Assembly: GCA_030549175.1 (NCBI GenBank)
Contig: JAUKUA010000010.1
Coordinates: 372,001-436,000 of the forward strand
Reading direction: 5' to 3'
Source of the DNA: Lasiosphaeris hirsuta
Lineage: Eukaryota; Ascomycota; Sordariomycetes; Sordariales; Lasiosphaeriaceae
DNA length: 64,000 nt
Part shown: positions 21,684 through 33,015 of the stretch, one piece after another
Numbering within the stretch: position 1 is the first letter of the stretch
How the letters are laid out: each line of letters starts with the position of its first letter
Notes under the pieces: model-generated
Told to the model about the DNA's origin: nothing
The model's input: the letters and a program-made list of their open reading frames with translations, nothing else
Database searches by the model: none
Made by a program: the position numbers and the translations under genes

Positions 21684-22625
21684 AAAGTACTCAATTCATC
21701 TCCTCAGCTCTCCTCAGCCGATCCAGACCACAGATAATCATTTCCTAAGCCTCTTTAACCAGAGGTTATAGGTTAGGGAGGGGGTTGGCCTTCTGTGGGC
21801 AGGACAGAGTAATGGAGTGTGGTGTTGGATTGTGTGGTGTTGCGGGCCAGGATTTCCCTGGCCTGCAACAGCTATCTAGGTGTGGCCCAAAGGGCACTAG
21901 CTAGGCGAGGTGGCGTGTGCGCCCTGCACCCTCGAGGTGGGGCACCACCTCCAACACCTTCCTATACTTGGGAGGCTTTCGGCTAGCTTCCTCGGCCTTA
22001 GTAATCTCTTAAATAGTAACGAATTTATCATTATACTCTCGTATATTCATTTTTAGTGTATGAGTATAATATATATACTTCCTCATCCAAGTGGTTATTT
22101 TCGGCCGATAACGTAGTTTTCTCCATGGTAGTAAGATCTAATGATTTCTTTATCTTATGAAGTAAGGTCCAAGTATTTGTTTCAAACGAGAGAACCTCCC
22201 TCTGAGGTTATTTATAACCTATTATATATCGTAAGCATTCCTAAGGGTATTTAGAAGGTTTCACCTTATTAACATAGTACTTCTTAAGTCATTCTCATGA
22301 GCTTAACTTTCGTTAGTACGTGGCTACTAGCTTCCTAATTAAGGCTCTAGTCAACCAAAAAGCTCTCCTAAAGAGATGAGAGCTTCTGTTCATACAGTTG
22401 GCTGGCTTTTTATGTTATTACACCACGGGGCCGTCGGCTGCCGGATGGACCTCCCAATCGGCTGCTGCTTTCGTTTACGAGGTACCATTATGTACCGCTT
22501 CAATTGCCGACTGAATATTCTGCTCCCGTATTAAAGGCATCTTGAATTTGGTGGTATTTGGAGCAAAATTGCGACCGTGGTGGTGGGTGGAAAGGAAGTG
22601 TCAAATTGGAGTGCCGATCGCAATG

Positions 22626-22675
22626 TTGCATTGGTGGGTGGTTGCATTGGTGGGTGGTTGCATTGGTGGGTGGCC
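22626..22675 (-). repeat. Right terminal repeat, three 16-bp tandem units
   Basis: Three exact copies of TTGCATTGGTGGGTGG followed by CC. The outermost 26 bp (22650-22675) pair with the left end. Confidence 0.85.
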
Positions 22676-23936
22676 CCTTGTAATTCCTTCTTTACACAGT
22701 TTAAGGATTACTTGAGCGGCCGCCGCATTGTAAGATAAAAAGAAGCGTCTCCTGAAGAGGGCGTAGGGAGCCAATGTATAGGTGGTTATGTACACATCTA
22801 ATTAGCCCATAACGCCATCCAGCTACACTGAGATAAACCTTTGGAGGTTGTCGAAGGCTAACGACGGCCGCCAGCAAATAGGTAGCTAAGGCTAAGGGGA
22901 CAACAGTTAGTATCGCACACTGTGGTGGGTGTGGCACAGCTCCCTGGCTGGTGTAGCCACCGCTGTGACTGGGAGCTCCGGCTCTTGCAGAGAGCCTAGC
23001 TCCTGGACACAGCGCACTCTCTTTTGTTAATATTCGGCGCTCACATGCCTTGCTCTCTTAGCTAGGCCATACTCAATTCAATGCAATATATTATAACAAA
23101 GGGTCGCAAAGTCTTTTGTTGTCGTGAAGAACAAGCCGCCAAAGCCGAAGGAGGCCTGGGCGTTATGGGCTTGACAGATGTACTTTGAACTAGATTCCTT
23201 GAGCGGAAAATTAGGGTTAGAATCAACAGCGTAGTATGGGGCAGAGGGGAAGCCTTAAAACCAATCCGTAGTTTAGTGACCTCCTGGAAAGGCATGTATT
23301 TGAACGGGACACTTGGAAGGAATTCGGCAGTTTTGTCTTCCTGAGCTCCACCCAGTCAAGAGATATCTCTCACCTCTGACGGGATTGGCAAGAGTAATTC
23401 CAAAATGTATTTTGTGTCCCGAGAAACATCTCGAGATTAACTGGCACCCGGCTGCATCACTTGCCTCCTGCATGTTGATAAGACATAACAATTTTTTGTT
23501 ATGTTTATTATGTGAGACGAATCTAGGCTCACGAAAATTTCCTTTTTCGTACCTTGCAACACGTGACATTGCCCACCCCGGGCTCAGGCTCACCTTTGCT
23601 CACCCTAATTACCGTTTTCGGCAGGCTGCGCCGCAGTATGCTGAATTGCTTCAACTTCTCTTAGTCCTGTAGCAAGGCAGCACTCAGGCCATGGCCAAAG
23701 ATAACCCCCTTTTGAGAGGCGGAATGCGGCCAAAGAGGAGAAGAGAGCCTATTATAAGCTATGCTCAAGTTTACTGTGCAGGCAGAAAATATCCTCTCTT
23801 TGAGAGCTGGTTTATTGCAGTAGGGTATCCAACGCGTTACCAGAAACTTCAGGGACATCACACCCAGTCCAGCCGCCCTTGGCTGGAGAATTCCACAAAT
23901 GAAAGCAAGAGAAACTTGACCTATGAGACACTGATG
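22676..23936. other. Gene-free stretch with dispersed-repeat fragment
   Basis: Contains the second copy of the dispersed repeat at 23015-23082. Several open frames of 60-120 codons cross this stretch, but none reads as a known family. The 3' end of the ankyrin pseudogene enters at the right. Confidence 0.5.
23015..23082 (+). repeat. Dispersed repeat fragment, copy 2
   Basis: Matches 3402-3470, sharing CTCTCTTTTGT, ATATTCGGCGCTCAC and TGCTCTCTTA. Differences are mostly single bases and short indels. Confidence 0.7.
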
Positions 23937-26478
23937 TCACTCCGACGCCTCAATCTCCGTCACTGCATCATAATACACCTCATTAACATCCTTGTCTTCA
24001 TTCTCATCCCTTTTCTCGTGTTTCGATTCGTCGTCGCTGTCTACTTCCTGCACTTTCTCCAACACCACACTACCTTTCCCGTTCGGGATCCCCTGCGCTG
24101 CACTGCGAAGGACTGTCGCGAACAGCCCAGCTGCCAGCCTCCTGTCATTTTTTTCCTCTGGGCTGCATCTCGCATCAGACGAATTGAAAACATCAAGTGC
24201 TGTCAAGCCAAGCACATTAGTCGCCTTCACGTCGATGTGTCCAAGATCATGCTCTGCCATGATTTGTAGCGTTTCCAAATCTCCAAATCGCGCTAAATGA
24301 TGCAGCAACGTCTCGTTACGCGAATCTTTAACGCCCGTTTTTGCGCTATGGCTGAGCAGGAGCGGGAGGACTTTGTGACTGTTCCAGTAGACAGCGTTGA
24401 GCAAAATTGTTCTTTTGGTCGTGGACTCGTTCGCTTCCAGATTGGCACCATAGTCGATCAGAAGTTGAGTGTGAGGGTACAAGTCCATTCGGCTGGCGTA
24501 GTTCAGGGGGGTGCGGTTCTTATCATCCCCCGCCTCAATCAGGGTGTTTCTAGTGTCAGCCTGCGATTCGTTCCGGTCCTTGATCGCTTCGAGGATCATC
24601 TGCATGGACTGGGGGTCCCCGCTGCCAGCGTAATAGTGGAGTGTGGTCTTGAAACGGTAGTCTGCTATGCTCGTTGACGCCCCATGCTTCAGAAGCGTGC
24701 GAACGGGCTGAGGGTCTTTTCGGGAGGCGGCCCAGGCAAGAGCCGTTTTTCCAGTGAGGTCTTAGTGATTAATCTCCGAATTATTGATCATGAGGTATGC
24801 ATCAAGGTCGACTGAGCCACCCAAGCCGAGAACAATGCGGTGAAGGCCGCTGAAGCTCTGTTTCTCTAGGCTTTCGGTGTTGCTTGGGGATAGCCCAGCT
24901 GCATCTAGGATGAACCTGCGTTTCTCCGGGTTTCGCAAGTAAAGCTCCCAGATGATATCGTTTGGCGACCTGTCGAAGGGGGTCAGTTACGTCGAGAGAT
25001 GAAGCCCAAACGTAGAGGAGGGAAGACGTACAGATGATCTTGGTCCTCCACGTCAGCCTGGGACTTTTGTTTCACAAGAAACTCTATCATCTGCGCCTTG
25101 ACAGCTGTTGCAGCAAACTGCGAGGTGTTAGGACAAACTGCAGTCTGCGCATGCCCCGCACAGTAAAGCAGTGGTACCCACGTGAAGCGAGGTCCTCCCC
25201 CTAAGGCTCACATCATACGGTGATGCTAGCTTCTGCTCAAACAATCGCTTCATACCGTCTATATTGTTATGCTCAGCAAATAGGAAAACGGTTGAGTCGT
25301 CAGGTATGATGTTAGTGGTTCGGAGAGATATGCTCAGTCTTTGTCTTGTGCTCCAGCCGCTCTCCAACTCAATCAAGCGTCTCTGAGTCATCCACCAGGG
25401 AAAGAAGTACTGCGTGGACAGCATTCGATTTCGCGCTACCTTGCACGCCCTAATGGAGCACTTTGCGCAAGTCTCGGGGCTTCGGTACCACCTAATCAAT
25501 AACCTCCCAACCGCATCGACAAGCCAGCTCGGAGTCCGCACAGCCAGGGGGCTATGGCAAGAGCACTCACATATGTTGTGCGAGTCCTCTGTGAGTGTCA
25601 CTTCCACTTGAACCTGAGCGAAGAAAGAGGCCATTGACTCGAGCAAATGGCTAGTGGGAGCGGTCAGTTGCCTTGTTGATGGGGTTGCGACCTCCACCTC
25701 GTTGGGGAGAAGAAGCGTTGCAGGTTCTGCTAGTTGAGTGGCTGGGCCGCCGAATGCGCCGTTGGAAAGGGAGGCACCGGATACAGGGCTACCAGAAAGG
25801 GAGTCTGCTTCACATGTATCATCTGCTTCCTCAACCATTGGGGCAGTAATCTCGTCGCTGAGTCGTCGGCGACCGTCGCCGAACTCGATGAGACGGTACT
25901 GGACCGAGTCAAGTGTGAGCCTTAGCTTCAGCGTTTCTACCGCTGCGATGGATGTGAGTGCAGCGTTCAGACCCTGGAGGACGTCTGACAGCCGCGCATT
26001 GATGGCAGCGAACGCCTTATCCTCTCTTAAAAACCTCGATTTTCTTATCCTGATCCCAATGCCATCGTTGTCCAAACTCCTCCTGGTTTTTGACGAGCTT
26101 AGATCTGATCATAGCTGAGGCTTCGTCGAGGACATCCTTGGCGCGGGATGCCAGCCGTTCAAACCGAACATTTGCATCTTGATCGGTGATGGAAGAAGAC
26201 GACTCGGCGGTATTTATGGCGATCTTTGCCAGTACTCTGAGTTCCTCGACCTATCGTAGTTGGGGTGCGTTAAAGAATAAGCCGGGGCTAGCCGCTGAAG
26301 GAGGAGGGTGGGGCGTTGTGTGCAAGATTGAACTAGTTTCTAGATACCTTGTTGTGCTGTCAAGCAGTTTTTGTGGGGCTGTTTTGAGGTCCAGAACCCG
26401 GTGCACGATCTTTGATGCCGCATTCGCTGCTTGGCCGAAGGCGATGATGCTTGCAGCAAGCGACACAGGATCCGCCAT
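23937..26478 (-). pseudogene. Ankyrin-repeat protein with STAND-like N-terminus, broken
   Basis: Exons are readable at 26478-26348, 26250-25182, 25117-25032 and 24969-23937. The N-terminus MADPVSLAASIIAFGQAANA is typical of fungal ankyrin and STAND/NLR-like proteins. The middle has ICECSCHSPLAVRTPSWLVD and AVGRLLIRWYRSPETCAKC, then YFFPWWM and LASPYDVSLRGRTSLH, the usual lead into the ankyrin repeats. At least four repeat-like units follow (GKTALAWAASR, NRTPLNYASR, NETLLHHLARFGD, GLTALDVF), and the protein ends in an acidic tail. Three lesions are seen: a one-base loss near 26357-26361, a one-base gain near 26032-26043 in an A run, and an in-frame TAA at 24762-24764. Such proteins are usually linked to self/non-self recognition. 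The reading is good enough to suggest recent loss. Confidence 0.8.
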
Positions 26479-27092
26479 GACCTGGCAGTGCTGCGGTGTT
26501 TCTGCTCTTGCTAGCTGTCAATGATCGGGAAGGCGAAGGCGCTGCACGAGGGTGGGCCCTGGGTTGCAGGCAGGGAAATGCCACCATGATAGATATATGC
26601 GTCTGGCCGTTTCACAGACCACTCTCCATACCAATCAGCGGAAAGGCCCTCACCGAAGGACCAGGTAAAGCCGTCCTACCAGTCGCCATCTCAGCTCCAT
26701 GCGCCATACCGTGAGCGCGCCGAGGTCGATCATTTCTGGCGCAGCAACTCTGTGCCTTGTACACAGTAGGCAGACACTCTTCTTGGGGCTGCTGTGATTT
26801 GGAGTCGAGTGGACGACACAAGGCGCACTTGCCCAGCACCTGTGTTGGGTGCCACAGACCAATGAATGACCTAGGCCCAGTCAGTGCCTGCCCCGAGCGC
26901 CCTGCCGAGACCCCGCTCGCGCAGTCACCCCGCCCGCGCAGTCACCCCGCCCGGGCCAGCGCTTTGAGTAACCACTCCAAAGATTCCATTCCAAAGGTTC
27001 ATTCCCCGCACATCTTTTCTACAAAATACAGCGGGCACTGCAAAGAGCTTTTGCTGCTTCGTTGAGACGTGTTGAGACAACGTCTTGCCACG
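26479..27092. other. Intergenic between divergent pseudogenes, with a 17-bp direct repeat
   Basis: Upstream DNA of the ankyrin (-) and Nudix (+) pseudogenes. GCGCAGTCACCCCGCCC occurs twice in direct tandem at 26919-26952. Nothing else was recognised. Confidence 0.6.
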
Positions 27093-28091
27093 ATGAAATC
27101 GTACATCAACCTCTGTGAAGACTACGATCGGTATGTTCAAAACAAGCTCCTTGACACACAAACATTTCAAAGAATGAATGGTATATGCCTGCAGGTTGGC
27201 TAACCCAGACAAAGGTTGCCCCAGTACCCGGCCACAAGCTACGAGTTCCTCATCGAGGGTTTTCCTGGTGTTTACGGCCATCTCATCGAAGCGACGGTCC
27301 AGGCCTTTACCTGGAACGGAGGATAGGAAGTCGACCTCGATAAGCGGACAGTTCGACTCCTTGGCGCATCTTTTGATGCCAGGCGGGCTACCCTTGAAGA
27401 AACGCTCCAGGCCGAGAGAGAGAAGGGCACATTCCAGGTTCTGAAGAAATAGACGGGAGAACGGTTTCCAATCTTTGGGCCAGACCGGCAGCTCATCGTC
27501 GATTTTGAGCGCTCGGCCGCTGGTCTGCTCGGTGCCGTCACATATGGGGTTCAACTCATCGTCTACCGCGATGAGCCCGATGGGCTGTTCCTCTGGCTGG
27601 CCCGGCGTGCGCCCCACAAAACGCTCTACCCCAACAGGCTTGGAGTGACAGTGGGTGGGAGCCTTCCAGCCGGAGAGACACCGTTTGAGTGCATGATCAG
27701 AGAGTCCCACGAGGAAGCCGGCTTGGAGGCAGACCTGATCAAGCAGCACGCTAAGGCGGCCGGCACTATCAGCTATGTGACGACCTCGGAGACCAAGACT
27801 ACGAGCGGCGGCGAGACTGGGCTGATCCGTGCCGAGATCCAGTACATCTACCACTTGAAGGTCGGCCCAGACGTGATACCCAAACCGTACGACATGGAGG
27901 CTTTAGATATCCGACTGTATTCCATTGCAGAAACCAAGAAAACCCTAGACGATGGCGAGTTCACCCCGGCAAACGCCTGTCTCGTCTTGGACTTCTTCAT
28001 AAGGCACGGCCTAGTTACCTACGAGAACGAGGACAACTACAATCGGATCATTACTCGACTGCACCGGTCGTTAGGAATCCATAATACTTGA
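27093..28091 (+). pseudogene. Nudix hydrolase, DUF4743/thiamine-pyrophosphokinase-like, two stops
   Basis: Exon 1 (27093-27130, MKSYINLCEDYD) splices at GTATGT to an acceptor at 27207-27208. Exon 2 is then one frame to 28091. It reads LPQYPATSYEFLIEGF, then EVDLDKRTVRLLG, TGERFPIFG, FLWLARRAPHKTLYPNRLG and the Nudix core VGGSLPAGETPFECMIRESHEEAGL, ending FIRHGLVTYENEDNYNRIIT. This is the layout of the DUF4743 Nudix family. Two TAG codons interrupt it at 27324-27326 (WNGG*EVDL) and 27450-27452 (VLKK*TGERFP). Tryptophan fits both places, so each would be one G-to-A change. The Nudix motif itself is intact (G-x5-E...RE-x2-EE-x-G). Family members hydrolyse nucleoside-diphosphate-linked compounds. 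The C-terminal part could still be read from an internal start, but this is unlikely to be a functional gene. Confidence 0.8.
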
Positions 28092-28500
28092 GCGCCAGAG
28101 GTTTTTTTAGTAAAATGCGTCAGGTAGCAAAAGTCAAAATAGAGGCAATGAACTATACCTTCCTATTAGTTGGCAACGCGGCACCTCACTACGTAGGTAC
28201 CTGGGTTCTTGCCCGGACATGCACCCACGTAATTCCAGCCGCTACGAGTAACATTACCCCTAGTACATGTACATATATCGCAAGGCCAGGACCATTCCGT
28301 CTGTCTGGATGATTATTTCAGCCAGCCCCTCGGCCATTTCATTCTCTCCTCATAATAACAGCATATCTGATCGCATGATCGAAGGGTTGACCGTTGCCTG
28401 AAACCTCGTTACGTGTCTGATAGGTAATCTTTGACTTGGAGCGTCGGTGGTGAATCTCGCATCCTCCATCTCCTAGACTCATCACCCCCTGTACACGCTG
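28092..28500. other. Gene-free gap between converging pseudogenes
   Basis: Nothing recognisable beyond the decayed C-terminal end of the phosphoribosyltransferase reading into its right part. Confidence 0.5.
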
Positions 28501-29911
28501 ACTCCTGATACCTGACCTCCTGCTTTACCATGTCAATCGATGCCCTGTCGCCTGATTATTTGCCAGCGGCATCACCCAGCTTGACGGCTGTATTCCCGTT
28601 TGCGGATACGAGTTTCATGAAGATATTCAGAGGCTCTGAGATCCGACTGTTGTGTCTTGCTCAAAAGTCATTGGTGAAATAAGTGCCTATGACAAAGCTG
28701 ATTTCGAGCCCCAGATCTTGGGCTGATTTCTTGTACTACAGGCAGGACTCGACATGTATCGAGTCCAAGAAGACAAGTGTTTTCCTCTCGCAGGTTTCTT
28801 GTTTGTCATAGAAGGATCGCATTATCTGCATGAACCTGACTGGGTCTCCAGAATCATGCCGAACGCCAGTAAATGCCTCGGCAAATGTCTTCTTCGTGTT
28901 TCCTGGTCCAAGTATCTCTTCAGGGATCGGCTGCCGAAATGAGTCCAGGAAGAAGGGCGTCTCAAACGTGTCGGTCGGGGCTATTTTCCAGATGCCATCT
29001 CCGTGGCATTAAAGCCAGTAACCGAGGGCCTTTTCAATGCAGGTCTTATAGTCGCCCGCCATGGCAGCGATACCCATAAACCACTCGTGACCGACAGTGC
29101 CCTTGGGCGTGATACCGAACTACTTGGCAAGGTGGACATTGCTTGTGCCTGACAGTTGTCCTGGAAACCCAGCCTTTTCTGCCGCCTCTCTGGCTCTTAA
29201 CAAGCCACGTATCACTAGCTCGTGGATGTGAAAATCCCTTCGTCTTCGAGTCCCGTACTCGGATATTGTGCACCCGGCCTCCAGAAGTCGCATCCCTTTG
29301 GCGTATGCATTTTGTTTTTGCCCGTCGTGGTTCCAGTCGGTATCAACGAACCGAAAATAAGCCTCGCTTGTAAGTGCAAGAAGTGGAATCTCGTACAATA
29401 TCACATCGACCCAGAGCCCTTTGACCAGAATTTCGACATCTCCCAAATCTTCTCTGCCTCCCGTGTCAATGGCAGGCTTGAAACTAGCCCTTACGTGCTG
29501 GCGAGGCCGAAAACGGAAATTGTTGAAGAACTGCAGATAGCTGCTGCCAAGAAAGCCACACATCTCCAAGATATCGAGCCTCGTCTAGGGACAGCTGCAG
29601 ATTTCCGAGCCCTAATTGATGATCAGCCAGATAGACATTGATATGTATGTTGATGATTGATAGGTTAGCTAGCACCTATTCTCAATTTCCGTCTCCAGCC
29701 ATTCGAATGCGGCCCTCGACAGCTTCTTGTCAGGAGTTCGATTCTGTAGCGCGTACACAGCCTCAACGTGAGGGAAATACTTCAACACGGCACATTGCGT
29801 GGTGAGTTTGAGCAAATCCGTATCTAACAATGACACGATGTGGCCTTGATGACTGTGAGGGGATGGATTCATGTCAATTGAAATGTGGAGAAGGTGCATA
29901 GAATAATACAC
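28501..29911 (-). pseudogene. Nicotinate phosphoribosyltransferase (NPT1-like), degraded
   Basis: Minus-strand pieces read in order. SLLDTDLLKLTTQCAVLKYF with ALQNRTPDKKLS is at 29850-29675. After a likely intron comes LSLDEARYLG, then RFRPRQHVRASFKPAIDTGG and ILYEIPLLALTSEAYFRFVD to 29123. GTVGHEWFMGIAAMAGDY, TDTFETPFFLDSFRQPI, FTGVRHDSGDPVRF and MKLVSANGNTAVKLGD follow to about 28510. This is the full order of the NAPRT family, the first step of NAD salvage from nicotinic acid. There is a one-base frameshift near 29560-29568 and in-frame stops at 29120, 29009, 28736, 28661 and 28556. Several lesions are transversions, so this is ordinary decay rather than RIP. The catalytic His region (TVGHEWFMG) is still readable. 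Confidence 0.85.
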
Positions 29912-30643
29912 TTGTAGATAGATATCTGTACTTCAAAAAAAAGATTAAAAAAATAACAGCGTAAAAAAGGATCGTCTCTCCCTACTGCTGCCTAATTTGC
30001 CTCATGCCTCTGCGGCCTGGGAGAGCGGGGTCGATGGCGTACGAATACGCCTGAGCTTCGACATCAGGGGGAGGCTGCTGACACTTTCTGTCTTGAATAC
30101 CGCTCGCTGCGCACCAGCCCCCCACAAGGTCATCGGTAGAAGAGGGTATGCCCCCCCGCAATGCAGAAGGGGCCAGAATACCCAATGGCATCACGACACG
30201 TCGTGCATCACGTACACTCCCTACATACACAGTGCATACGATTGAGGCTCTGAATTTTGAAGGGACTAGCTGAACTCCCCCCTCTTCGGTTTTACTCGCA
30301 TCCATGGGGGCTGTCACGGGATGCTGGCTGGAGCCCCACTAAATCCGGTGGGCAAGCTCTTCCCAATGCGGGCTAGCAGAGACGCTAGGCCAAATCAGGA
30401 AAGTGGGCTGCCAGCGAGAGCACATCTCTCTGCCACAGGCACGCAGCCTTCTTCTTCCTTCTTTCTTTTCTATAGCTTTAGATCTTCATACAACGGTATG
30501 GTAATACAGCGGCATTTACCTGTAGCCAATCCCCCGTATCGTGACAGGGGCTTTTGATGCATGTATACAGAACACGTATAACCATGTGCACATTTTCTTG
30601 TCGATTTCGATTAATGTGCAGTACCGGGAGGCGGAACCTCTAG
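29912..30643. other. Gene-free stretch
   Basis: No domain, repeat or RNA gene was recognised. Open frames of up to 111 codons lie on both strands, but they look like chance. Confidence 0.5.
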
Positions 30644-32347
30644 CAATGTTTGCGAATTGACAAAGAAGCCCAGTTAGACGCCCTTGCGCCTCTTCTCCAG
30701 CATGCCTCGGCTGAATCATATTTTATCGCACGGTACGAAATTTCCGACAACGGAGAAGACGCCGCCTAATTCTACATAACCCGGATTAAGCCAACCGTCG
30801 AGAGCCAGGAGGCCGCTCTCGAGCTCATCAACCAGTTGATGGGGAGAACGGTCGAGGGATCCAAGTTCAGAGCTCGTTTGCAGGTCTTGGTATCGGATGC
30901 GCGTAAGATTCTGATAGCTAACCCTCCGCCAATGACCTGCGGAAGCCTCTTGAGCGCAATAGAGTCCATTGGTGAGATATTCAACAGGGCTTCAACCGCG
31001 GGAGTGTACTGCAAACCACAAGACCGCCCTCTTAGAACGCCAGCAGAATGTCTTGCGGCGCTATCCGATGCTCTAGAAGCGGCCGAAACATTCTTTTCTA
31101 GCAATCATCTCCGCCTGAAGGCCATTCAGCGAGCTAAAAGCCGTGTAGAGACTGCCCGTCTCAGCAGCAAAATGGATATGCAATCCGTGATATTGCTCCT
31201 GGAGACGACCAAAAACGAGCTTGGCGCAATGGGATTGAGCAAGCTCCGTGACAAAGTGTGCAGTCTCGCAACGGAGCTGAAGTCTCACGGCGCCAGAGGT
31301 CCACCACTTACGCGGCTTCTGGATGATGTTTACGGTCGAGTCTGGGAATCAGTACTGAACGTCGAGTTAATTGCTGACATGCCGCCGCAAGTGATCGAGG
31401 TCGCCGTGATCATACAGAGAGAGTTCTCCAAGCTTCTCAACAGACAGCCGGCGGATGTGCAGGCGAACATCTGTGCTCGATTCGCAGAACACATCAAATT
31501 ATTGCTTCCGCGACCATGGTCAGACTGAGATCGGCGCCTGCTGATCTTCGCACAATCCGAGCAGCCCGTCAGGGACCAGGTGGAATTCTTCTTGAGCCAG
31601 TTCCCAACAACAGGATACGAGTCGGCCAGCAGCTACCTTGTGGTGCTGGCCATGTTCAACGTCATGAAGCACTCAGCTCCCTCGCATAGTCCCTGGATTC
31701 ATGCAGCCAGAGCCCGCTACCACGGCGACATTGTGCCACTCAAGGGACGGCGGAAATTCCAGAGCCTGGCACTAGCTACACGCACAGCCGGGGGCGGCAT
31801 CACGCTCGCCCACCACCCGCAAGCGTGTGAGGGTGGCCTCAGCACGCGGCCGGTGCTCAATGCTACGTGGGATCTTGATCGTGGAGCTGAGCATGGTAAT
31901 GAGGATGGATACGATACGGTTGGTGGACCCATGTCGCTGAACATGCACTCTATCCGGCGGGGTGTGCCGTACGCGACAGGCATTTCTGGCTACATGCACC
32001 TTCTTTGCTCTTTTTTGGTGGACATAAGAGACGAGACAGGCTTGGATATTCGGCATGCCGTGCTTGGGATGCTTGCCTACCTGGCGTATAACGGCGGTCA
32101 TGCATGGAATGAAGGGTTGCAGACAGTATATTACCTGGAGGGAGAGGTGACTTTGGGTGTCTTCTCGTCGCCTGAGTTCGAGTTCGATGCAGATCCTTTG
32201 CCATATGTGGCGGATTATAATGCTTTCATCGATCTTTTCGCTGACTCGGAGACAGGACGATACCTGAGGCGCGCGGTGCAGCGCGCAAACGATTTAACCA
32301 TTTCGTATCGACGCAAGTATCTGAGGCAGTGTTGTCATGGGCGTTGA
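30644..32347 (+). pseudogene. Unrecognised protein gene with two in-frame stops
   Basis: A single frame runs from about 30644 to TGA or TAA-interrupted blocks and ends at 32345-32347. Stops inside are TAA 30767-30769 (GEDAA*FYITRIK) and TGA 31526-31528 (PWSD*DRRLLIF). Each is one C-to-T change from Gln or Arg. The first half is helical (EAALELINQLMG, CLAALSDALEAAETFF, TKNELGAMGLSKLRDKV). The second half has a distinct block: GGPMSLNMHSIRRGVPYATG, ISGYMHLLCSFLVDIRDE, AVLGMLAYLAYNGGHAWNE, then FVADYNAFIDLF-like ends. I do not recognise the family. A true start upstream was not found (another frame carries VQYREAEPLAMFAN just before). If the two stops are ignored, the reading covers about 567 residues. 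Confidence 0.55.
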
Positions 32348-33015
32348 GCAGGTAGCATGGGTACTAGACGGCTGTTGCGGTTTACGCCGAATCCATCGAT
32401 GAACGTGAGAACTGGGCTTATAAGGGTCGCTGTGAACGCGTCAGTTTGACAAAAGGCCCCAAGTGCTCGAAGAGGACAAGAGTTGGCAATCCAAGTCGAG
32501 CGACCAGCGGACCAAGTGTCTGACTCTCAACGGAGGCGTGCGTAACGGCCGGCGTGTCAAGGGACATGTATTAGCAGGTCGGCTCAGGGAAGCGGTGAAA
32601 GAAATCAGGCTAGTGCTAGTGAGTTTTCGGGGGATGGAAATGGATCGAGAGACGGATGAAAATGAAACTTAATCTAAGCAGTAGGAACAGGAAAAGGAAA
32701 TAGAACAGAGGTAGAAATAGACCGGAAGAGGGAATATTAGCGGGCCTCCTGTTCCGGTGAGCGGCGGCCAGCACTGAATCCAGAACCAAAGGCGCTTCAA
32801 AACCGCGCGATGTAGTCCAACGGAATGCCGCCAAGGTCAGCCAAAGCCGTCGAGGGGATTGGTGGTGCGTGTTGTTGGTGGCACTGCAGTGTCAGGAAAC
32901 GGGTGCAATAGATATGAAAAGGATACGGGATATTACTACCAAAGTAGGCAAAGTTATAACATACTAGAATATTACACTGATAAAACCTAGGACAGTAAGG
33001 AAATTCCGAAACCTT
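32348..33015. other. Gene-free transition into the transposon nest
   Basis: Nothing recognisable to about 32930, then AT-rich DNA that grades into the Gypsy gag fragment. Confidence 0.5.

Larger units (their letters stand above)
21658..22675. mobile_element. Non-autonomous inverted-repeat element (about 1.0 kb)
   Basis: The left end 21658-21683 and right end 22650-22675 are 26-bp inverted repeats differing at one position (T against C). They contain CCACCCACCAATG and ACCACCCAC. At the right end the unit TTGCATTGGTGGGTGG is repeated three times (22626-22673). The interior is partly AT-rich and has no transposase-like frame. I found no convincing target duplication, so the family (MITE or deleted DNA transposon) is open. 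Confidence 0.6.

Noticed and set aside
22921..23097. Possible solo LTR (TG...CA) containing the dispersed repeat
   Set aside because: No matching target duplication on the two sides and copy 1 does not share the proposed ends.
23691..24269. 192-codon plus-strand ORF
   Set aside because: Overlaps the well-supported ankyrin exon on the opposite strand; shadow frame.
27181..27210. Frameshift between exon 1 and exon 2 of the Nudix gene
   Set aside because: Using the CCCAG acceptor at 27208 instead of the earlier CAG keeps the frame, so no frameshift is needed.
26925..27854. 309-codon minus-strand ORF
   Set aside because: Antisense to the Nudix pseudogene, whose plus-strand reading has clear family motifs.
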